Positions 1 to 8,834 are shown, counted from the first letter of the stretch. The stretch is 64,000 nt of DNA from Nocardioides terrigena (GCF_003047265.1 NZ_PZYY01000001.1:124001-188000); one strand, 5' to 3'. Notes: generated by a model from the sequence alone, not told the origin. Program-made: numbers and translations.

Positions 1-2466
1 AAGGACGCCGACGAGCTCTACCTCGCCACCGATGAGGACCGCGAGGGCGAGGCGATCGCCTGGCACCTGCTCGACGAGCTCGACCCGAAGGGCATCCCGG
101 TCAAGCGGATGGTCTTCCACGAGATCACCAAGCCCGCGATCCTCGCCGCCGCCGAGAGCCCGCGCGAGCTCGACATGCACCTCGTCGAGGCGCAGGAGAC
201 CCGCCGCATCCTCGACCGCCTCTACGGCTACGAGGTCAGCCCGGTCCTGTGGAAGAAGGTCATGTCCGGCCTCTCCGCCGGTCGCGTCCAGTCCGTGGCG
301 ACCCGCCTGGTGGTCGACAAGGAGCGCGAGCGGATGCGCTTCCGGGTGGCCTCCTACTGGGACCTCGAGGGCACCTTCGACGCCGGCAGCACGCACGAGC
401 AGCGGATGTTCCCGGCCAAGCTGCACTCCGTCGACGGCGCCCGCGTCGCCCGCGGCTCCGACTTCGGTCCCGACGGCCAGCTCAAGAAGTCCGACCTCGT
501 CCACCTCGACCGCAGCCGCGCCGAGGCCCTGGCCGCGGCGCTCGAGGACACGACGTACGAGGTCCGCTCGGTCGAGTCCAAGCCCTACCGCCGCTCGCCG
601 TACGCCCCGTTCCGCACCACCACCCTCCAGCAGGAGGCCGGTCGCAAGCTCGGCATGAGCTCGAGCGTGACGATGTCGGTGGCGCAGCGCCTCTACGAGG
701 GCGGCTACATCACCTATATGCGTACCGACTCCACGACGCTCTCCGGCGCCGCGGTCGAGGCGGCCCGTGACCAGGTGCGCGAGCTGTACGGCGCGGAGTA
801 CGTCCCCGACAGCCCCCGGACCTACACGTCCAAGGTCAAGAACGCCCAGGAGGCGCACGAGGCGATCCGGCCCGCCGGCGACTCGTTCCGCACCCCCGCG
901 CAGACCGGGTTGACCGGCGAGCAGTTCCGGCTCTACGAGCTGATCTGGATGCGCACCGTCGCCTCCCAGATGAAGGACGCCACCGGCCACACGGTCTCGA
1001 TCCGCCTCGGCGGCGCCGCGGCGACCGGTGAGGACGTCGTCTTCGGGGCGAGCGGTCGGGTCATCACGTTCCACGGCTTCCTCAAGGCGTACGTCGAGGG
1101 CACCGACGACGCTGCGTCCGCACGTGACGACCAGGAGACCCGCCTGCCCAACCTGGAGCAGGGCGAGGCCATCTCGGCCGCGTCGGTCACCGCAGCGGGC
1201 CACGAGACCAAGCCCCCGGCCCGCTACACCGAGCCGACGCTGATCAAGGAGCTCGAGGAGCGCGAGATCGGTCGCCCCTCGACGTACGCCTCGATCATGG
1301 GCACCATCGTCAACCGCGGCTACGTCTACAAGAAGGGCTCGGCGCTGGTGCCGGCCTGGCTCGCGTTCTCGGTGGTGCGGCTGCTCGAGGAGCACTTCCC
1401 GCGGCAGATCTCCTACGAGTTCACCGCGCTCATGGAGGACGTGCTCGACGACATCGCCGGCGGTCGTCGCGACCGCAAGACCGAGCTCGGCGAGTTCTAC
1501 TACGGCACCGGCGACGTCGAGGGCCTCAAGACGCTGGTCAACGAGCTCGGCGACATCGACGCCAAGGAGCTCGCGACGTTCCCGATCGGCGAGGACTCCG
1601 GCATCGTGCTGCGGGTCGGCCGCTACGGCCCGTACGTCGAGGCTCCCGGTCCGGAGGAGGAGGGCGACGGCGCGACCGTGCGCGCCAACGTGCCCGACGA
1701 CCTGCCGCCCGACGAGCTCACCGTGGCCAAGGCCAAGGAGCTGCTGGCCAACCCGGCCGGCGAGGAGCAGGTGCTCGGCGAGCACCCGGAGACCGGCCTG
1801 GTCGTCGTCGCCAAGAACGGCCGCTTCGGCCCCTACGTCACCGAGCAGCTGCCCGAGGACGCCCCCAAGTCGGCCAAGCCGCGCACCGGCTCGCTCTTCA
1901 AGTCGATGACGCTCGACACCGTGTCGCTGGAGGAGGCCGTCAAGCTCCTCTCCCTGCCGCGGGTGGTCGGTGCCGGCGAGGACGGCGAGGAGATCACCGC
2001 GCAGAACGGCCGCTACGGGCCCTACCTCAAGCGCGGCACCGACTCGCGGTCGCTCACGTCCGAGGACCAGATCTTCGACATCACCCTCGACCAGGCGCTG
2101 GCGATCTACGCCCAGCCCAAGCAGCGCGGCCGTGGCGCGGCCACCCCGCCGCTCAAGGAGCTCGGCAACGACCCGGTCTCCGGGCAGCCGATCGTCGTCA
2201 AGGCGGGCCGCTTCGGGGAGTACGTCACCGACGGCGAGTACAACGCCACCCTGCGCAAGGACGACACCGTCGAGTCGATCACTCCCGAGAGGGCGGCCGA
2301 GCTGCTCCAGGAGCGGCGCGACAAGGGTCCGGCCAAGAAGGCCGCCAAGGGTGCGAAGAAGGCGCCCGCCAAGAAGACCACCGCGAAGAAGGCGACGGCC
2401 AAGAAGACCACCGCCAAGAAGACCACTGCGAAGAAGACGACGAAGGCCGCGGCCAAGAAGGCCTGA
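1..2466 (+). CDS. topA: DNA topoisomerase I, 5' end outside window
   Basis: Type IA topoisomerase that relaxes negative supercoils. The reading frame is open from base 1, so the true start lies upstream; 821 codons are visible. The first codons carry the end of the TOPRIM domain, with the metal-binding DEDREGE acidic cluster near codons 12-18. The active-site tyrosine is in GGYITYMRTDST (about nt 705-735). The C-terminal third has four repeats of the form GRYGPYV (near nt 1618, 1819, 2008, 2206), the TOPRIM-associated C-terminal repeat of actinobacterial enzymes, and no zinc fingers. The last 45 residues are almost only Lys, Ala and Thr (AKKTTAKK repeats), the basic tail known in actinobacterial TopA. 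Convergent with the membrane protein gene that follows. Confidence 0.97.
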   Translation, partial: KDADELYLATDEDREGEAIAWHLLDELDPKGIPVKRMVFHEITKPAILAAAESPRELDMHLVEAQETRRILDRLYGYEVSPVLWKKVMSGLSAGRVQSVATRLVVDKERERMRFRVASYWDLEGTFDAGSTHEQRMFPAKLHSVDGARVARGSDFGPDGQLKKSDLVHLDRSRAEALAAALEDTTYEVRSVESKPYRRSPYAPFRTTTLQQEAGRKLGMSSSVTMSVAQRLYEGGYITYMRTDSTTLSGAAVEAARDQVRELYGAEYVPDSPRTYTSKVKNAQEAHEAIRPAGDSFRTPAQTGLTGEQFRLYELIWMRTVASQMKDATGHTVSIRLGGAAATGEDVVFGASGRVITFHGFLKAYVEGTDDAASARDDQETRLPNLEQGEAISAASVTAAGHETKPPARYTEPTLIKELEEREIGRPSTYASIMGTIVNRGYVYKKGSALVPAWLAFSVVRLLEEHFPRQISYEFTALMEDVLDDIAGGRRDRKTELGEFYYGTGDVEGLKTLVNELGDIDAKELATFPIGEDSGIVLRVGRYGPYVEAPGPEEEGDGATVRANVPDDLPPDELTVAKAKELLANPAGEEQVLGEHPETGLVVVAKNGRFGPYVTEQLPEDAPKSAKPRTGSLFKSMTLDTVSLEEAVKLLSLPRVVGAGEDGEEITAQNGRYGPYLKRGTDSRSLTSEDQIFDITLDQALAIYAQPKQRGRGAATPPLKELGNDPVSGQPIVVKAGRFGEYVTDGEYNATLRKDDTVESITPERAAELLQERRDKGPAKKAAKGAKKAPAKKTTAKKATAKKTTAKKTTAKKTTKAAAKKA

Positions 2467-2484
2467 CCTCCCGCTGCCTCGCGT

Positions 2485-2565
2485 AGACACGCAGACACAA
2501 CCCGCCTGATCCCCGCCCGACCCCGGTCGGGGTCGTGGGCCGACAGGGGTTGTGTCCGCGTGTCT
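2485..2565. terminator. Large palindromic element between convergent genes
   Basis: Arms 2485-2503 (agacacgcagacacaaccc) and 2547-2565 (gggttgtgtccgcgtgtct) are 19 nt with one mismatch. A shorter GC-rich hairpin (ccccg...cgggg) lies in the loop. It starts 19 nt after the topA stop and ends 6 nt before the stop codon of the opposing gene, so it can terminate both. The 18-mer ggttgtgtccgcgtgtct recurs at 59266-59283 in the same kind of position. Confidence 0.7.
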
Positions 2566-2571
2566 CCGTCC

Positions 2572-3297
2572 TCAGGCGGCGGTGGAACCGCCGCCGAGGA
2601 GCAGCGCCAGCAGGAACGCCCAGCCGCCGGTGAGCAACACCCGTCGGGGATCGCGGGGACGGAAGAGCCCGGTGGGGCCGCCGAGGGCCAGGTACGCCGC
2701 GATGCCGAACGGCGGCACCAGCAGGACCAGCCAGACCCACGCCCACCTCGTCGCGCGCCACGGTCGGGGGCCGCCGTTGAGCACCAGGGTCGCGCCCAGC
2801 AGGACGACGTAGATCAGGCCCACCCATCCCGGGGCCTTCAGCCCGACCACCGTCGAGTACGGGTTACGCGGCTCGCCGCGGACGAAGGCGACGTCGGGAT
2901 CGAGTCGGGCCAGGTGGTCCTCGACACTGCCCACGACCACAGTCCTGTCGGCATCGCCCTGCTCTCGGGCCCGGGCGGCCTGGCGCTCGTTGCTGGCCTC
3001 GGTCACCTCGGCCGTGTGGACGACCCACCCCACTCGCCACCGGACCTCGGCACCGCCCCAGCCCTGCCAGTCCTCCGCGCCGGCGAAGCCGCCGACCACC
3101 TCGACCTCGGTCACCTCACCGGCGGCGACGAGCCCCTCGAGCCGGCCGAAGTCCGAGATCCGGTGGCCCGTGAGGAGGGTGGCGACGAGCAGCGCGGTCC
3201 AGGCGCCGACGAGGACCCACCCGGCGACCCGGTCGCGGCGACCCCAGTCGTCGGCCAGCCGACCCGGTGGTGCCGTCGCCGCAGCGTCCGTCGTCAT
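2572..3297 (-). CDS. Hypothetical membrane protein with four predicted TM segments
   Basis: A 241-residue protein that I do not recognise as a named family. Hydrophobic stretches are visible at about residues 25-43, 157-174, 180-200 and 217-235. Between the first and second lies a soluble, probably extracytoplasmic part of about 110 residues containing WRVGWVVHTAEV and DRTVVVGSVEDH. The gene ends only 6 nt from the palindrome shared with topA. Its start (ATG at 3297) is followed upstream by the end of the acetyltransferase gene 43 nt away, on the same strand, so the two may be cotranscribed. No function is suggested by the context. Confidence 0.75.
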   Translation of the reverse strand: MTTDAAATAPPGRLADDWGRRDRVAGWVLVGAWTALLVATLLTGHRISDFGRLEGLVAAGEVTEVEVVGGFAGAEDWQGWGGAEVRWRVGWVVHTAEVTEASNERQAARAREQGDADRTVVVGSVEDHLARLDPDVAFVRGEPRNPYSTVVGLKAPGWVGLIYVVLLGATLVLNGGPRPWRATRWAWVWLVLLVPPFGIAAYLALGGPTGLFRPRDPRRVLLTGGWAFLLALLLGGGSTAA

Positions 3298-3340
3298 GCC
3301 GTCCCCCTCGTGCCTGCCCGTGGCCGCAGCCTAGGGCCGA

Positions 3341-4246
3341 TCAGAGGGTGATGGCCCGGTTCACCCAGGTCGACGCGACCTCCATGCCGACCTTCTCGTA
3401 GAGCCCCCGCGCCCCCGCCCGGGTGTCGGTGGAGAGGTAGCAGCGGACGGCGCCGTGCTCCCGCGCCCGGGCGAACGCGTCGACCAGCATCGGCGGGGCG
3501 AGGCCCCGGCCCCGGTGGTCGGGGCGGACCGCGATCCGGGCGACGTACCCGCCCTCGCCGGCGAGGAACACGTGCGTGGCCCCGACGACCTCCCCGTCCG
3601 GCGCGACCAGCAGGCGCAGGTTCCAGGGCTCGAACCCCCCGCGGTCCCAGACCCGGGCGCCGAAGTCGGCCAGGCTCATCCGCTCGCGGTCGGACCACTC
3701 GAGGAAGCAGTCCTCGACCAGGGTCCAGGCCGCCTCCCGGTCGGCGTCCTCGGCGTCGCGGAGGGTGAACCCGTCGGGCAGGGGGCGGGCGCTGATCTCT
3801 CGATCGGCGGGCAGCTCGAGGTCCCACGCGGTCCAGCGGACTTCGTAGCCGAGGTCGGCCAGCAGCCGGTCGGCGGCACTGCCCTCCGCCACCTGGGTGC
3901 CGATGCGGGGGGACCCGGCGGCCCGGGCCTTGGCCTGCAGCCAGTGTGCGATCGCCGTACCGATGCCACGACCCTGGTACGCCGGCAGCACGGCCGTGTA
4001 GCCGATGTCCGGGCCGCTGTGGTCGCCGTACGCCACCAGCAGGTCGCCGTCGAGGACGCCGACGGTGCTCTCCGTGATGTCGTAGCTCGGTCGCAGCCAG
4101 TCCGACAGCACGTCCTCGACGGTCACCTCGGGCTCGCCGAGGTCGATCACCTCCTCGGCGGCCACGACCGCGGTCACCGCCTCGGCGTCGTCGTGGGTGA
4201 GGGGCCGGGCGGTGAGGCCCTCCGGCAGGCCGTCGATCGGGGTCAT
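3341..4246 (-). CDS. GNAT family N-acetyltransferase with two tandem GNAT domains
   Basis: A 301-residue protein with two GNAT folds in tandem, the layout of mycothiol synthase and its relatives. The first acetyl-CoA pyrophosphate loop is VLPAYQGRGIGTA (about residues 87-99) and the second is VRPDHRGRGLAPPM (about residues 240-253). The C-terminus YEKVGMEVASTW is the usual last strand of a GNAT domain. An ATG 36 nt upstream (4282) is in frame, but the sequence before residue Met-Thr-Pro-Ile is low complexity and the conserved fold begins after it, so 4246 is preferred. The substrate is unknown. It is not clearly MshD, because the N-terminal half also keeps a good acetyl-CoA motif. Confidence 0.85.
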   Translation of the reverse strand: MTPIDGLPEGLTARPLTHDDAEAVTAVVAAEEVIDLGEPEVTVEDVLSDWLRPSYDITESTVGVLDGDLLVAYGDHSGPDIGYTAVLPAYQGRGIGTAIAHWLQAKARAAGSPRIGTQVAEGSAADRLLADLGYEVRWTAWDLELPADREISARPLPDGFTLRDAEDADREAAWTLVEDCFLEWSDRERMSLADFGARVWDRGGFEPWNLRLLVAPDGEVVGATHVFLAGEGGYVARIAVRPDHRGRGLAPPMLVDAFARAREHGAVRCYLSTDTRAGARGLYEKVGMEVASTWVNRAITL

Positions 4247-4340
4247 GGGAGGAGTCTGCGCGCGCCGCACGCCCGACGTCACCCGTGTTTCCGTACGCCG
4301 GGTGGTCCGCTCGGCGTCCGGCGCCGTCGGTGCCCGCCCG

Positions 4341-4346
4341 TAGGGT
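4341..4346 (+). promoter_or_regulatory. -10 box of a leaderless tmk promoter
   Basis: TAGGGT followed by 6 nt and then GTG at 4353. Actinobacterial leaderless mRNAs begin 6-7 nt after a TANNNT box, so transcription is expected to start on the GTG itself. There is no Shine-Dalgarno sequence before either candidate start. Confidence 0.5.
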
Positions 4347-4352
4347 GTGCGC

Positions 4353-4985
4353 GTGAGCCGACGCGTCTATGCCGACACCGGCGTCTTCGTCTGCTTCGAG
4401 GGTGGCGAGGGCGCGGGCAAGTCGACCCAGTCGGGGCTGCTGCGCACGTGGCTCGAGGAGCGTGACCACACCGTGCTGCTCACCTTCGAGCCGGGCGACA
4501 CCCCGGTCGGGCAGGCGTTGCGGCGGATCGTGCTCAGCCCCGAGACCGGCGAGCTCTCGCACCGCACCGAGGCGTTGCTGTACGCCGCCGACAAGGCCGA
4601 GCACGTCGACACCGTCGTGCTCCCGGCCCTGGCCCGCGGTGAGGTGGTCATCACCGACCGCTACGTCGACTCCTCGCTCGCCTACCAGGGCGCCGGCCGC
4701 GACCTGCTGCTCGCCGACGTCGAGCGGGTCAACCGCTGGGCGACCGGCGACCTGCGACCGCACCTGACCGTGGTGCTGGACCTGGCCCCCGAGGCCGGCC
4801 TCGGGCGCTTCACCGAGCGGGACCGCATCGAGGGCGAGTCGGTGGAGTTCCACGAGCGGGTCCGGCAGGGCTTCCTCGACCTGGCCGCGGCCGACCCCGA
4901 CCACTACGTCGTGCTCGACGCCCGCGCCCCGATCGAGGAGATCGCCGCCGCCATCCGCGCCCGGGTGGAGGTGCTGCTGCCGTGA
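4353..4985 (+). CDS. tmk: Thymidylate kinase
   Basis: Phosphorylates dTMP to dTDP. P-loop FEGGEGAGKSTQSG lies at about residues 15-28, and the substrate-binding DRY motif is in ITDRYVDSSLAYQGAG (about residues 99-114). The lid-region arginines are in GRFTERDRIEGES. At 210 residues the length is typical. GTG at 4353 is preferred over the in-frame GTG at 4347 because it coincides with the expected transcription start after TAGGGT. The stop overlaps the holB start by 3 nt (GTGA), so the two are translationally coupled; tmk-holB is a conserved actinobacterial pair. Confidence 0.96.
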   Translation: MSRRVYADTGVFVCFEGGEGAGKSTQSGLLRTWLEERDHTVLLTFEPGDTPVGQALRRIVLSPETGELSHRTEALLYAADKAEHVDTVVLPALARGEVVITDRYVDSSLAYQGAGRDLLLADVERVNRWATGDLRPHLTVVLDLAPEAGLGRFTERDRIEGESVEFHERVRQGFLDLAAADPDHYVVLDARAPIEEIAAAIRARVEVLLP

Positions 4986-6133
4986 CCGTGTGGGACGACC
5001 TGGTCGGCCAGCGGCCGGTGATCGAGGCGCTCAGCCGGGCGGCGGGCGGCGACGGGATGACCCACGCCTGGCTCTTCACCGGACCGCCCGGGTCCGGTCG
5101 CTCCAACGCCGCGGTCGCCTTCGCGGCCGCGCTCCAGTGCGAGACCGGCACCGGGTGCGGCACCTGCAAGTCGTGTCGCACCGTGCTCGCCTCCAGCCAC
5201 GCCGACGTCCGGATCATCCGCACCGAGAAGCTCTCCATCGGCGTCGACGAGGTGCGCGACCTGGTCCGCAGCAGCGCCCTCGCCCCGTCCGGCGACCGCT
5301 GGCAGATCATGATCGTCGAGGACTCCGACCGGCTCACCGACCAGGCCTGCAACGCGCTGCTCAAGGCGATCGAGGAGCCGACGGCCCGCACCGTGTGGCT
5401 GCTCTGTGCCCCCACGACCGAGGACGTCCTGCCCACGATCCGCTCCCGCTGCCGGCTGGTGTCGCTGACGACGCCGACTGCGGTCGACGTCGCGGCCTTC
5501 CTGGTCCGCTCGGTCGGGGTGGGCGAGGAGCTCGCGGCCCACGCCGCGCGAGCCAGCCAGGGGCACATCGGCCGCGCCCGGGCGCTCGCCCGCGACGAGG
5601 AGACCCGCCGCCGGCGCCGCGAGGTCGTCTCGCTGCCCGCCCGCCTGACCACGCTCGGCTCCTGCATGACGGCGGCCACCAACGTGGTCGAGGTGAGCAA
5701 GGTCGAGGCAGAGGTGCAGACGGCCGACCTCGACGCACGCGAGAAGGCCGATCTCGACTCGGCGTACGGCGTGGAGGCCCGCGGTCGGCGACCGCGGGAG
5801 TACGCCCCGGCGCTCAACGCCCTGGAGAAGGGGCAGAAGACCCGCGCCAAGCGGCGGGTCCTCGACGTGGTCGACCGGGCGCTGATGGACCTCGTGTCGG
5901 TCTACCGCGACGCGATCGCCGTGTCGGTGGGCGCACCCGGCGACCTGGTCAACGAGGAGCTCCGGGCCGACGTCGCGCAGATCGCGCGGGTCGTGACCCC
6001 GGAGGAGCTGCTGCGGATGATCGACGCGATCTTCACCGCGCGCACGCAGATGCTGGAGTTCAACGTGCAGCCGCAGCTGGCACTGGAGTCGATGATGGTG
6101 GCGCTCAAGCTGCCGACGGGGGCGGGTCGATGA
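4982..6133 (+). CDS. holB: DNA polymerase III subunit delta'
   Basis: Clamp-loader AAA+ subunit, 383 residues. The P-loop reads GPPGSGRSN (about residues 34-42), with Arg in place of the usual Lys, consistent with delta' not hydrolysing ATP. Cysteines in CETGTGCGTCKSC (about residues 52-64) form the zinc module. Sensor-1 and the SRC motif are in LLKAIEEP and IRSRCRLV. The GTG start overlaps the tmk stop, and the stop overlaps the next ATG (ATGA at 6130-6133), so three genes form one coupled unit. Confidence 0.95.
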   Translation: MTVWDDLVGQRPVIEALSRAAGGDGMTHAWLFTGPPGSGRSNAAVAFAAALQCETGTGCGTCKSCRTVLASSHADVRIIRTEKLSIGVDEVRDLVRSSALAPSGDRWQIMIVEDSDRLTDQACNALLKAIEEPTARTVWLLCAPTTEDVLPTIRSRCRLVSLTTPTAVDVAAFLVRSVGVGEELAAHAARASQGHIGRARALARDEETRRRRREVVSLPARLTTLGSCMTAATNVVEVSKVEAEVQTADLDAREKADLDSAYGVEARGRRPREYAPALNALEKGQKTRAKRRVLDVVDRALMDLVSVYRDAIAVSVGAPGDLVNEELRADVAQIARVVTPEELLRMIDAIFTARTQMLEFNVQPQLALESMMVALKLPTGAGR

Positions 6134-7686
6134 AGAAGGTCGTGGCACTGGTCGTGGTGGTGGCGATGGTGTTCCTCGCCGTCGGCGCGGGAGCGGTCGT
6201 CATCTGGAACTCCTTCGCCGACCCGACCTCGGGCTCGTCCTCGACGCAGGCCCCGCGGGTCGAGCGCGAGGAGGCCGCCGACGCGCACGAGGCGCCGTCG
6301 GCCGCGCTCCAGTCCTTCTACGACCAGCAGGTCGACTGGTCCACCTGCGAGGGCGACCGCGAGTGCGCGACGCTGACGGTGCCGGTCGACTACGCCGAGC
6401 CGGAGGGCGACACGATCGACCTCGCGCTGCTGCGGGTGCGGGCCACCGATGAGGCGCAGGCCTCGCTGGTGGTCAACCCCGGAGGCCCGGGGGCTCCCGG
6501 CACCGACTACGCCGCCCTGGCCGGCCAGGTCCTGCGCGAGCCGCTGCTGCGAGCCTTCGACGTCGTCGGCTTCGACCCCCGTGGCACGGGGGAGTCCAGC
6601 CCGGTCGACTGCATCAGCGACGACGACCTCGACGCCTACCTCGCCGGTGACCCCGACCCCGACGACGCGGCCGAGGAGCAGGAGTACGCCGCGGACGTGC
6701 GCGCCTTCGGTGCAGGGTGCGCCGCCTCGGGCGAGGTGGCCGGCCACGTGACCACGACCGAGGCCGCCCGTGACATGGACGTGCTGCGGGCCGCGCTGGG
6801 GGAGTCGACCCTGACCTACCTCGGTGCGTCCTACGGCACCAAGCTCGGGGCGACCTACGCCGAGCTCTTCCCCGACCGGGTCGGGCGCTTCGTGCTCGAC
6901 GGCGCCGTCGACGTCTCGCTGGACAACCGCCAGCTCGGGCTCGAGCAGGCCGAGGGCTTCGAGACCGCCCTGCGCGCCTACGTCCAGAACTGCATCGACA
7001 CCACCGACTCGTGCTTCCTCGGCGACAGCGTCGACGAGGGGTTGGCCACCATCGACGGGCTGCTGGCGGACATCGAGGAGTCCCCGCTGCCCACCAGCGG
7101 CGACCGCGACCTGGCCATCGGCAACGCCTTCTACGGCATCGTCGCGCCGCTCTACAACCGCGACTACTGGTTCATCCTGAGCGCCGCCCTGGGCAGCGCC
7201 CTCGACGGCAACGGCCAGGCGCTGATGGAGCTGGCCGACCTCTACTCCTCGCGCGGGCCCGGGGGATTCACGGACAACAGCGTCGAGGCCAACCTCGCCA
7301 TCAACTGCCTGGACGACCCGTCGTCGATCCCGTTCGCCGACGCCCCCGACCAGTACGCCGACTTCGAGGAGGCCTCGCCGACCTTCGGCCGGATCTTCGC
7401 CTGGTCGCAGTCCACCTGTGGGGCGTTCACGCTCCGCTCGAGCGAGGAGCCGCTCGACATCCGCGGCGAGGGCGCCGCCCCGATCCTCGTCACGGGTACG
7501 ACGCGCGACCCGGCGACGCCGCTGAAGTGGGCCGAGGCCCTCGCCGAGCAGCTCGAGTCCGGGGTGCTGCTGCGTCGCGACGGCGACGGCCACACGGCGT
7601 ACAACTCGGGCAACGAGTGTGTCGACACCGCGATCGAGGACTACCTCCTCGACGGCGACGTGCCGGCCGACCCGACCGACTGCTGA
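6130..7686 (+). CDS. Membrane-anchored alpha/beta-hydrolase peptidase, tripeptidyl aminopeptidase (SlpD/E-like) family
   Basis: A 518-residue exported hydrolase. Residues 1-30 are a signal anchor (MKKVVALVVVVAMVF...), without a lipobox Cys. The oxyanion segment is VVNPGGPGAPG, followed by FDPRGTGES. The nucleophile is the Ser of GASYGTK (about residue 233), the acid is the Asp of GTTRDPATP (about residue 459), and the His is in DGHTAY (about residue 488), inside the C-terminal TAP-like domain. The ATG at 6130 overlaps the holB stop; longer upstream reading in this frame is only a shadow of holB. It probably cleaves short peptides from N-termini outside the membrane; the substrate is not deducible. 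Confidence 0.9.
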   Translation: MKKVVALVVVVAMVFLAVGAGAVVIWNSFADPTSGSSSTQAPRVEREEAADAHEAPSAALQSFYDQQVDWSTCEGDRECATLTVPVDYAEPEGDTIDLALLRVRATDEAQASLVVNPGGPGAPGTDYAALAGQVLREPLLRAFDVVGFDPRGTGESSPVDCISDDDLDAYLAGDPDPDDAAEEQEYAADVRAFGAGCAASGEVAGHVTTTEAARDMDVLRAALGESTLTYLGASYGTKLGATYAELFPDRVGRFVLDGAVDVSLDNRQLGLEQAEGFETALRAYVQNCIDTTDSCFLGDSVDEGLATIDGLLADIEESPLPTSGDRDLAIGNAFYGIVAPLYNRDYWFILSAALGSALDGNGQALMELADLYSSRGPGGFTDNSVEANLAINCLDDPSSIPFADAPDQYADFEEASPTFGRIFAWSQSTCGAFTLRSSEEPLDIRGEGAAPILVTGTTRDPATPLKWAEALAEQLESGVLLRRDGDGHTAYNSGNECVDTAIEDYLLDGDVPADPTDC

Positions 7687-7703
7687 GGCGGACGCGGGGT
7701 GAT

Positions 7704-7733
7704 TTCGACCGCCGCACGGTCGGGCGTTATCCT
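7704..7733 (+). promoter_or_regulatory. Probable promoter of tRNA-Thr
   Basis: TATCCT (7728-7733) is a fair -10 box, and TTCGAC (7704-7709) lies 18 nt before it as a weak -35. The tRNA begins 42 nt after the -10. Confidence 0.35.
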
Positions 7734-7775
7734 TCTCGAGTTGCCCGGCCGGTCCTGACCTCAGCCGGGCAGCAC

Positions 7776-7851
7776 GCCGCCTTAGCTCAGTCGGTAGAGC
7801 GAATCACTCGTAATGATTAGGTCGTCAGTTCGATTCTGACAGGCGGCTCCA
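7776..7851 (+). tRNA. tRNA-Thr (anticodon CGT)
   Basis: Full cloverleaf. The acceptor stem gccgcct pairs exactly with aggcggc (7841-7847). The D-arm is gctcagtcggtagagc, the anticodon stem is aatca/tgatt around loop ctCGTaa, the T-arm is gtcag-ttcgatt-ctgac, the discriminator is T, and the 3' CCA is encoded (7849-7851). It reads the codon ACG, common at this GC content. Confidence 0.97.
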
Positions 7852-7853
7852 CC

Positions 7854-7893
7854 GAAGGCCCCTGACCTGCAGAGATGCAGGGCGGGGGCCTTC
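7854..7893 (+). terminator. Hairpin terminator after tRNA-Thr
   Basis: gaaggcccc (7854-7862) pairs with ggggccttc (7885-7893) around a loop holding a second small stem (cctgca...tgcagg). It starts 3 nt after the encoded CCA. Confidence 0.75.
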
Positions 7894-8053
7894 GTGCTGT
7901 CGTCGACGGAGTGGCTGCTCCACACAAACGTCCTCCGCGGCAGCAGTGCTCGACGGGGCAACTACAAGGCCGCATGCGTGGGTTGAGGGGCGGCCAGACC
8001 CCCCCGCCTGTTGGCTTGTCGCAGCCCTGCTCACTTGGTTCGATGCTGGACGC
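7894..8053. other. Non-coding stretch between tRNA terminator and SRPBCC pseudogene
   Basis: I see no gene, RNA structure or repeat of the tRNA 3' end here. Short open frames cross it on both strands but have no start signal or recognisable protein. Confidence 0.5.
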
Positions 8054-8697
8054 ATGATGTGGTCGAGCATGGTGCCTCGGAAGGTCCAGCGGTGGATCCG
8101 GCGGACGCTGGTCGCGCTCGCTGCGGTCGGCGGTGCGGTCACAGCGGTGGCGCGCTACCGATCGTGGCACCTGACGTGGGGCGCTACCCACGACGAGGTC
8201 TCCGGTCCGATGCCGGGCGACGACCTCCTGCACGGAGCGGGTTTCGTTGCCACGCGAGCGATCTCGATCGCCGCTTCCCCGGACAGGGTGTGGCCCTGGA
8301 TCGTGCAGGTCGGCTACGGACGCGCCGGCTTCTACTCGTATGACCTGCTCGTCAACCTCGGCCGACCCAGCACCGAAGAAGTCCTCGAGGAGTTCCAATC
8401 CCTGTCGGTCGGGGACCTGGCGGCACCGATGACCGCCACGGCGGACGACCGGACGGCGTTTCGGGTCGCGAGTCTCGATGAGCCTCGCTCACTTGTGTGG
8501 AGCAAGCCCGACTCGACCTGGGCGTGGCGACTGACAGCGGACGGAGCGGGCGGACCCGTCTTGGCACCCGCTTGAAAGCACGCTACGACCCAGGGCCGTT
8601 CTTGCCGGTGACCGTGCTGCTGATGGAGATCGGAGACTTCCCCATGATGCGCCGCATGCTGGTGGGAATTGCCGAGCGGGCCGAGCGGATGGACTGA
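8054..8697 (+). pseudogene. SRPBCC (polyketide cyclase/dehydrase-like) protein, single-base frameshift
   Basis: Starts at MMWSSMVPRKVQRW with one hydrophobic segment (about residues 15-30), followed by the SRPBCC core containing AASPDRVWPWIVQVGYGRAG. The frame breaks after DGAG at about 8549-8551: it would terminate at 8575 after a foreign tail (GPVLAPA). One frame over, the sequence continues sensibly as RTRLGTRLKARYDPGPF and ends with EIGDFPMMRRMLVGIAERAE at 8697, which is the usual end of this family. One missing base in the gcgggcgg run explains the break. The cause is either a true lesion or a sequencing error in a G-run. A restored protein would have about 214 residues. Confidence 0.8.
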
Positions 8698-8834
8698 CAA
8701 GCGCACGAGGCGTCATGTCGGCACGACTGGCACCGTCCCAGCGACACTCGCGTCAATGGCGGCGTCTTCCGGACGCATCGCCGCGGACGCGGCTGGCTCT
8801 CGCCTCGCCGGTCACTCCCGGTCACCGGAGGCGC

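Noticed and set aside
2350..2466. Tandem repeat or expansion in the topA tail
   Set aside because: The AAG/ACC/GCC repeats encode the normal Lys/Ala/Thr tail of actinobacterial TopA.
7776..7893. tRNA-Thr as an attachment site for an integrated element
   Set aside because: No integrase gene follows, and I could not find a second copy of the tRNA 3' end downstream. The next genes look like chromosome.
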